This document shows positions 10,901 to 19,900 of a stretch of DNA of 64,000 nt, piece after piece. The stretch's first letter is position 1. The number at the start of each line of letters is the position of its first letter. The DNA comes from Polytrichum commune. Its lineage: Eukaryota; Streptophyta; Polytrichopsida; Polytrichales; Polytrichaceae. The stretch lies in NCBI GenBank assembly GCA_950295325.1, contig OX485807.1:49152796-49216795 (forward strand), written 5' to 3'. Position numbers and translations under genes: made by a program. The notes below the pieces were generated by a model. The model saw only the letters and a list, made by a program, of their open reading frames with translations. It was not told where the DNA came from and did no database searches.

Positions 10901-13900
10901 TGCGCTCTAGACTAGTAAGTAATTTTGTGTGCAAGTCATTCAAACATAAATATGAGACAACCTGCAGTCATATAATTGAGTGATATAATGAATGATATCA
11001 CTTTACATAGTCATACCGGAAGTCATATCACCATAGATAGTCACACGCTACGTGACTATGACTTCATCTCGTCATATTCAGAGACATATGACTTCACCTA
11101 GTCATATTGTGAGGAATATGACTTCACCTAGTCATATGTTGAGTAATATGACTGGACCTAGTCATATGTTGAGTAATATGACTTCAGCTAGTCATATTCC
11201 AAGTCATTAGACTTTCCATAGTTCCGATTAGTATGTTTACGTATTTTTCATGGATCCACAGTTGCTCCTTTCACAGGCCGCAGATTTAGAACGGCCCCCC
11301 ACGCAGCTGGAGGTGGAAACCGAGCTAGCGACACCCGGGAAATCAGGACGGGGCCGGTCATCTTCGTCCAGAGGGCCACTCCCAAATGCAAGAGCGGGAG
11401 ATAGAGCCCTATTTGTTACGCGGACCGAGCTGCACGACTTCCAGGATAGCATGAAGGGGGAGATGGAAGATGTGAAGGCTATGATGAAGCAGCTGCTGCT
11501 GGAGGTGCAGAAGCGAACGACGCCCACGGACATGGAACCCCCAGCCACGGCGGAAGCGGGAGTCGACGTGATCCAAGTAACCGCCGAAAAGGTTGCGTCT
11601 GTATACCCTCTAGTACTCCATTCGATTACATGTATGGAACACCTTTGCTTCAGCAATGTTGTATGTCATGCATGAAGATCGTTCACCAATACACGCCTCA
11701 TGTGGATCATTACAACATGCAGGCAACTGGGAAGTCGGCGAAATCCGGGCATACTGGGTCGACCGCGGCATCGGAGCCACTGCGTAACACCCTAGCAGAT
11801 ATGAGTTGCCAACCTGTCATTGAAAAGAAGAAACCCATAGCCAAGAAGAGGAAGGGCGAGGCGGAGAAGCTATTGGCGGAACACGATGCACGGCCTACCC
11901 GGCGTGCAATGGCTCGACAGAAAAAGGTTGACATTCATGTAATATGCACATTATATTTGTCGGATAGTTATACTTACGGGGAAGCTTTATGTCTTTGATT
12001 TGGCCTCAACATTGGACAGTCATATCGCATATCGCATAATACGACTAAAAGCAGTCATATAATATGACTCTAGGCAGTCATGTTATACGACTATAGGCGG
12101 TCATACTATATGACTCAATGTAGTCATGAACATGACAAGTAGATGTCATATAACATGACATGAGGTTATCACAAGCAGTCATGTATGACACGTTAGAGTC
12201 ATACTCTAACGCGTGCGGCTTATTGGGTCGTGGCCTTCCAGGTTATGACGGTTGGAGCGAGTCAAGATCAACCCGTGGACTTGCAGGAGGACGAGGACAA
12301 TGAGGCGCCTGGCTCGAAGAGGCCGGCAAAACGGGCTCAGAAAGGATCCAGTCCACAGAAGAATAAGAAGAAGGTTGGCAATGCTCCGAAGACCCAGCCG
12401 TTAGCCGCGAAGGTCCCCTCGGTAAGAGTGTCGGACTCCGGGCGTAGGAAAATTATAGTGTTGAATGTTGTAGGACTTCTTTGCGATATCAGACCTCTGC
12501 ACGATGGGAGAGAGTGGGGCCCGGATCTAGTCATCCACCACGCAAAGGACCTGAATGTAAAAATAAAAAAAAGAACCGACTGCGACAAGTTTTTGTCGAT
12601 GTTGTTCTCTAATTTTGATGTCGGAATATGGTCCCCCGTAGAGCAGAACGTACTAGAGGTTGTAGGTGCATTTCTTGCATCGGGAACGACAGCTCAATGG
12701 AGCTTTCTGTGGGGGAGGACTTACCCCCTCCAGAACCCAATAAGAGACCTCCGCATGCTATTTGATATGATTCCGGACCCCACGCACGGTTCAACACGGT
12801 GTCTCCAAATCGATTGGGATACAACGGCGACGGCGCGTTCCCCCCCCTCAAATGTCCTAAACTTTCCGCGCTGGGATCCCCTAAACCCCAACGATGACTT
12901 CCTCCGCAGAATCTGCGGGCCATTCGAAGCATTGGCCCGCAAGCAATCCGACATTGAATATTGTTTGGCGTATCTGACCAAGGAGGTCCATCTAGCGTCG
13001 GTACCTGCGAACCTGGTAGGTTCATCGACACAGGTAAGCTGCTCTTGGATATTTTTTGTTTCTATTTGGTTCTCACTCCAATCGCAAACAAGGAAAATGC
13101 TAATAACACATGTCCACATAGGTATGTCACTCCACGAAGTAATATGAGGACCATAGGCGAATATGTGTCGCGCACCTCTCCATGAGGAGTGGCCGAAACA
13201 CCATGGGCACAAGGGGGACCCCGGAGTGACACCCGGGACTTGTGGCGCCGTTGGTGAGAGGGCCCAAGTGATCCTAGTGTGGGTGAGGGCCCCGGGCGTT
13301 GGGAACGCCTCCCACCCACGAAGACTAGGAGGCACAAGGGTAAGGCCATGAGTTATGCGTAGCTCATGGCGTGGTGATTCTAGAAAGCTCAAGAACACCT
13401 CAATCGTAGGTGTGAGCTAGGAGTTATGGCCATTTGAGTGGGGCGCTGTCCCGGGACAGCGCCCTGGTACAGCAGTGCCTGGGAGTGATTCCCGGGACCG
13501 CCAAGGTTCAAACAGGCATAACTTCCTCAAGACTTGCCCGAATGCGGCAAGTGAGGACTCCATCGGCATCTACGTGAAGCGTAGATGAAGATGGAGTGGT
13601 TGGTTGTTATGATCAGACATCATAAAAGGAAGTTATGATGGTCTGAAGCTGCTAGGGGGTTCTAGGCCCAGCAGCTAAAGGAAAATGTCCACTTGGCCCC
13701 AACTCTTGGTAGAGAGACAAGAGGTTGGTTAACGGTGGGGTAGGGGCCCCGCGTGAAGTCCTAGAGGCTTATATGGGTGAGGTGGTGTGGCCTCACCCAC
13801 CCGAGGCCGAACGGCACGGCCTCCATGGGCATTGGCCCATTGTGAGGCCATAGTTGCCTAGTATGGTTCGGGTTGTTGTAGTGTTGCTCCGGCAACGCGA

Positions 13901-16900
13901 TGATCAACATAGGATTGGACTTCCATGGATGGAAGTCCACATTGGGGAAATGGGTTACCGACTAAGGGGTGAGTCCCGAAAGCAAAGTAGGAGGGTTGGT
14001 TCCCTCCTATGAACTATTGGTCCGGGGTAAGAGGAGCTATCCATTAGCATGGCGGAATGCGAAGGGTTAGCGACTCGTAACCTTTGCTAGAATTGAAAAT
14101 TGGCAAGATTATTAAGCGACCTAGCAAGGGTTGCGACACTTGGTATCATAGCAGGGTTCCAATATTTGAGCTAGCACTTTGAGGGAGACATGGCTATTAA
14201 ACCTGAGGGTTATTATGGTGAGCCCGGGGTTTCCAAAAGATTGTGAGGCTCAAATTGGAACAAAGATCATGTGTAAATGGAATTTGACCATACCATTAGT
14301 TCTAACGACAATGGTGGGCATGATGGTAGATTGAGTAAGGAAAATGGAGGAGTGCTTTGAAAAGGGCTCCCGCAAACCTCAAAAAACATTTGGGGCCTAG
14401 AATACGAAAAGCACCCAAAACCTTGGAGGATATTAATGTTGGATTGGAATTTCAATTCTAGATGCTTTGAAGGTTCGGATGTTGAAATGAACTTGATGCT
14501 AATGAGGCACCCGGGGCCTCTTAAGGCCTATGTGCGCTATTCAAACGCACAAATGAAGGATACACCTAAAACGGACGAGCTTTCTAAGAAATGCATCGTT
14601 TTAGGTGGGGTTTTAAAAGCGGGTGGTGGATGCCTTGTTTAAGTCCCTAAGGCTTCTTGAGGACATGGTGGGGACCATCAAGTTTGCAAGAGCATTGAAG
14701 CCGATGGTCCCAAAGAGAAGTTGGCGGCGCATCACCACAAGTGGCTTTAGCCAAAGTAGGTCCCAAAGAAATGAGTGCAAATTGTTTGGTCCATTTTACT
14801 TAGACAAAACATATTGGTGCCGCAGACGGAATGTTGAAAGGTGGCTTTATGCTTCCAAAGCAAATCATACTTGTGCCGCGGACGGAATGTTGGGAGGTGG
14901 GTTTGTCCTACCAAGGCAATTCATGTTCGTGCCGTGGACAGAGTGTGAGAAGGTGGCTTTGTGCTACCAAGGCAAAACATGTTTGTTTTGCGGACAAATT
15001 ATGAGAAATTGGTTTTGTGGCACCAAACCAATTTGTCCCGCGGACGAAATGTTTAAAGTTGGCTTTGCGGACCAAGCCAAGCCAAGTTGCCGAGGACCAA
15101 ATGTTGGACGATGGCTTTGTGGCCAAGGCTAGTAGCCTTAAGCCGAGGCCAAGTCTTTTGTACCTTGGGGCTCAAATGAATGGGAGAAATGTCTCATGTA
15201 TTGATAAAGAGGCTACCACTTCTTCTTGAGCCCAAAACTCACAAGGGAGTTGGGGCTTGCCGATTGATAGAGAAAGCAAGCCCACCAAGGTGTGGTTTGG
15301 AAAGGGCAAACCGCATGAGACAAAGGAGGCCGCGATGCATGTAACCTTTCAATGTGGGACATTGGATTTTTGTCAAAATTTCACACCATGTGAAATAGAT
15401 GAAATGCATGTCATTGTGAAGGCCGCCTACGTTGAAACTCACATGATAGATGTGAGGTGCAAGCCGGTGAGCTTGCGGTGCATTATGATGGGTCATAATG
15501 GCAAAGAATTGAAGTTCAAATTGACAAGGACTCCTATGTTAGGAGGACCCAAGTTGAATTTGGTCTTAATGGACCAAATGAAAAATAGAAAACATAATGG
15601 TCGTGGTTCAATTGGAGCAACTCCAAGGAATGTATGGGGAGGCTAGGAAAGATGGGCCTCCTCCAAACCACATTGGTGGGATGTTGGTGAGATACAAGGA
15701 TGTATTCACCAATGTGTTGCCCAAAAAAAATTACCGCCAAGAAGTGAAAAATAACTTTGTTCAACGAGAGATTGAGTTCTTCAAGTATGTGGTGACAAAG
15801 GAAGTTGGTGGACGAACATGAAGAATGTCAAGGCAATCCAAAAAGAGAATTGGCCCTTGACTCAAGAAAAGGGCTTAGGTCATTTGTTGGCCTAGCCAAC
15901 TACTACCACCACTTCATTCATGGTTTTGCTAAGGTTGCTAGAACCTTAGTCAACATGTTGGAAAAAAATGGCTATCCCCAAGAGTGGGATGAGCCTTGTC
16001 ACCAAGCCTTTGGGGAGCTCAAGAGTAAGTTCTCTTCACAAGATGTGGTTAAGTTTCCGGGTTTTCATGAGCATGTTGAGGTGCACATGAAGGCGAAGGA
16101 CTTTACTATTGGCGGATGTTGAGGCAAGATGGATGGCCATGGCATAGGAGAGCATGAAGCTCGATGGTTGTCCCACCTTGTGCGACTTGTGGAAGAAATG
16201 GCTATCCCAAGAGTGGGATGAGCCATGCCACCAAGCCATTGAGGAGCTTAAGACGAAGTTCTCTTCGCCGCCCGTGTTCAAGTTCGCGGAGTTTGACAAA
16301 CCTTTTGAGGTGCATACGGGGGCGAGAGACTTTATTTGGCGGATGTAGTTGTAAAAATAAAATTAAAAAATGGCCATTGCATATGGGAGCATGAAGCTCG
16401 ATGGTTGTCCCACCTTGTAAGACCTTGTCCGACTTGTGAAAGAAATGGCTATCCCAAGAGTGGGACTAGCCTTGTCACCAAGTCTTTGGGGAGCTTAAGA
16501 GCAAGTTCTCTTCGCCGCCCGTGCTCAAGTTCGCAGAGCTTGACAAACCTTTCGAGGTGCATACGGGGGTGAGTGCCTTTGCCAATGGTGGATTATGTGT
16601 AAGATGGATGGCCATTGCATATGGGAGCATAAAGCTCGATGGTTGTCAAAGAAGACAACCAACTCATGACAAAGAACTTCTTTGCCGTAGTGCATTGCTT
16701 GAAGATGTGGCGACATTATATGGGGTCGCACAAAGCAAAGGTCTACATGGACAATGTGTCCTAAAAGTATTTTGACATACAAGCGTAAGTGAACGCCAAG
16801 TCATTGCGAAGGCATGATAGTTTGGCGCTTATGAAGGTGGATTTGATCCACAAACCGGACCGTGGAAATGTGGTGCCGGATGCGCGAAGTAGACTGGAAG

Positions 16901-19900
16901 AGTTCCAAGCAATGAGAACCATCCAAACCTTGTGGCTAATGTGTGCCGGCAAAGGAAACTTGTGATGCAAGATACGGGAGGGGTAAATTAACTACCCCAA
17001 AGCACAAAAGCTTTTAGGTGAGCTTCGCAAGAGCAAGGTGCTCAAAGAGGTTTAGTTGGTGGACGGATTGTTCAAGTGCAAACAAAGTCGGGTATATGTG
17101 CCACAAGGCAAGTTGAGGCTATCGGTTTTGAAGGAGGAATATGATAGTCCTATTGCCGGCCATAGAGGAGAAAGAAAAAAAAACCGCCATAGAATGGTGT
17201 CATGGAGGTACCATTGGCGGTGCATAAAGGAAGATATAGCCCACTTTGTGAAGGCTTGAATCAAGGTTCAAATGAACCGAGCCTCTTACCAAAAGCAAGG
17301 CGGTTTCTTGCAACCGTTGCCTATCCCGTCGGCGCCATGGCATAGTATGTGCATGGACTTGATCACAACTTTGCCGGAGTCACATGGGTATGATGCCATC
17401 TTGTTGATGGTAGAGCGGTTTGCCAAGTTGGCACACATGGTGCCGATTGTGGGAGCCACCACCGCGTTGAAGACCGCATAGCCTTTTCTCAAAGGATGGT
17501 TGAGGCACCACGGGTTGCCAAGAGTGATTGTGTGGGATCAAGATCCAAAGTTCACAAGTGCATTTTCAATGCATTTCTCTAAGGAGGTCGGAAGGAAACT
17601 AAGGTTTAGCACGGCCTTGCATTCCTAAATGGATGGGAAACGGAGCGTGTGAATGGAGTCTTGAAGCAATACTTGAGGAACTTGGTGGGGGCGGACCAAG
17701 GAGATTGGGCGGACTATGTGGGTCGAGCGGAGTGTAATTGCAATGTAGCCACGCACTTGGCTACCAAGGGGTGGTCTTTGGTGGTGGCTTATGGAGTGGA
17801 TGCGCTCCAACCTATTAACCTAGCTCTCGAGGGGGCACATTCAACACTAGAGTTCAACCAAGATGGTGAGGACTTGGCCAAGAATGTAAACAAGTCTTGG
17901 AGATGACCAAGTTGTTGGTGGAGAAAGCCCGAATGTGCTACGAAGTGCAAGTCAATGCCGGAAGACGCGAAGTGGAGAATGAGGTGGGCCAAAAGATGTT
18001 GTTGAATGTGAAAAACTTCACTTAGCCGGAAGGCCTCACTCCAAAGGTCATGTCCAAAATTGGAGCTTCATTTCCCATTGTGGAACAAGTGTTCAAGGAC
18101 ATGTATAAGTTGGAATTACCGCCCGAGATCAAAGTGCATCCAACATTTCATGTCTCATTCCTAAAGCCATTTAAGGACGACACCTTGTGGCCCAATTACA
18201 AGCAAGTGATTAGGCCACCTCCCGACCTTGTGGATGTCATTTGGAACATGAGGTAGGAGGGCATCATCAAGTGTAGGAAGCCCAAGTGAAAAAGAAACAA
18301 AATGAACAAAGGAGTACTTGGTGAAATGGTGAGGATACCATGACAAAGAAGCCGTTTGGGTAGCGGCAAGAGACATGATGAACGGCAAGGAATTGATAAA
18401 GCACTTTGAAGAAATTAAGGCTAGACATTTCAATAAAATGAAGCGTAGGCATTGATGAGGACATCAATCTCCTTTAGTGGGGGAGAGACGCTAGTAGCAC
18501 ACTTAGCTTCGAGGCTAATTGCTCCACAACATGAACTTGTTCTTTGGCTTGAGGGAATAAAGTCCAAACTTTAGTGGTGCAAAGAGAAAAGTATGAGATG
18601 AGGTCCTAGTCTTGTACTTGTGCTTGGTTAATGGAAGAGGGGGAATAGACATGCCAAACTAGGTTGGGTAAGCCGAGTAATTGGGGGCCATGGCTTGGAG
18701 GGGCCTTGGATAAAACCAAGAAACTTCTTAGTTGTGGGCTTGTCCGGGCGGGGACAAGGTGATGGCGCGTGCTCATAAAAGTGCTACCCGCGAGCTAACG
18801 AGAGTTGGCGCATGGGAGTCATGAACCCATGTCTCGAAAGAGCAAAGTGGGAACCGAGTCGGGCGGGACTTGGCATCACCCCCGTGCGATCGAGGCGTGG
18901 CTTAACAATGGAAAGCCATCTCGGAGTTGCAACCGAGACAACTTAGTGGAAGCGTTGAGGTCTCGCCTAGATGTGTCACGTTAGGCTAGTGGAGCCTAAC
19001 GGGGGAGGCCCCAAAGGAGGGGCAACCCAAGTGAGTCCCAAAGTAGGTGGGTCTAGTGTAGGTTAGGTCCTTGGATGAGAGATCCAAGGTCGCTAACGGA
19101 CCACCTAGGAACGACACCTTTGGGACTATGCCAAATTTGAAGATGCATTGTGGGGGTCGCGCCCTAAGGTAAACACAATGCCGCACCATAGAGGATGGCA
19201 ACTTGAGAATTGGTGTGCCGACTACGAGTATAGTCGATGAGGGCATCGACTCCGTTTGGTGGGGGTGAGTGTCGCGCACCTCTCCATGAGGAGTGGCCGA
19301 AACACCATGGGCACAAGGGGGACCCCGGAGTGACACCCGGGACTTGTGGCGCCGTTGGTGAGAGGGCCCAAGTGATCCTAGTGTGGGTGAGGGCCCCGGG
19401 CGTTGGGAACGCCTCCCACCCACGAAGACTAGGAGGCACAAGGGTAAGGCCATGAGTTATGCGTAGCTCATGGCGTGGTGATTCTAGAAAGCTCAAGAAC
19501 ACCTCAATCGTAGGTGTGAGCTAGGAGTTATGGCCATTTGAGTGGGGCGCTGTCCCGGGACAGCGCCCTGGTACAGCAGTGCCTGGGAGTGATTCCCGGG
19601 ACCGCCAAGGTTCAAACAGGCATAACTTCCTCAAGACTTGCCCGAATGCGGCAAGTGAGGACTCCATCGGCATCTACGTGAAGCGTAGATGAAGATGGAG
19701 TGGTTGGTTGTTATGATCAGACATCATAAAAGGAAGTTATGATGGTCTGAAGCTGCTAGGGGGTTCTAGGCCCAGCAGCTAAAGGAAAATGTCCACTTGG
19801 CCCCAACTCTTGGTAGAGAGACAAGAGGTTGGTTAACGGTGGGGTAGGGGCCCCGCGTGAAGTCCTAGAGGCTTATATGGGTGAGGTGGTGTGGCCTCAC

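Noticed and set aside
11055-11200. Regularly spaced 38-bp repeats resembling a CRISPR array
   Set aside because: The spacers are near-identical rather than unique, there are no cas genes, and the context is a plant transposon intron.
12721-13398. Minus-strand ORFs of 140-225 codons over the NIF exon and the 5' LTR, repeated at 18986-19502 and 20199-20814
   Set aside because: They are shadows of the plus-strand exon and of the LTR. Their recurrence reflects the LTR pair and the 620-bp duplication.
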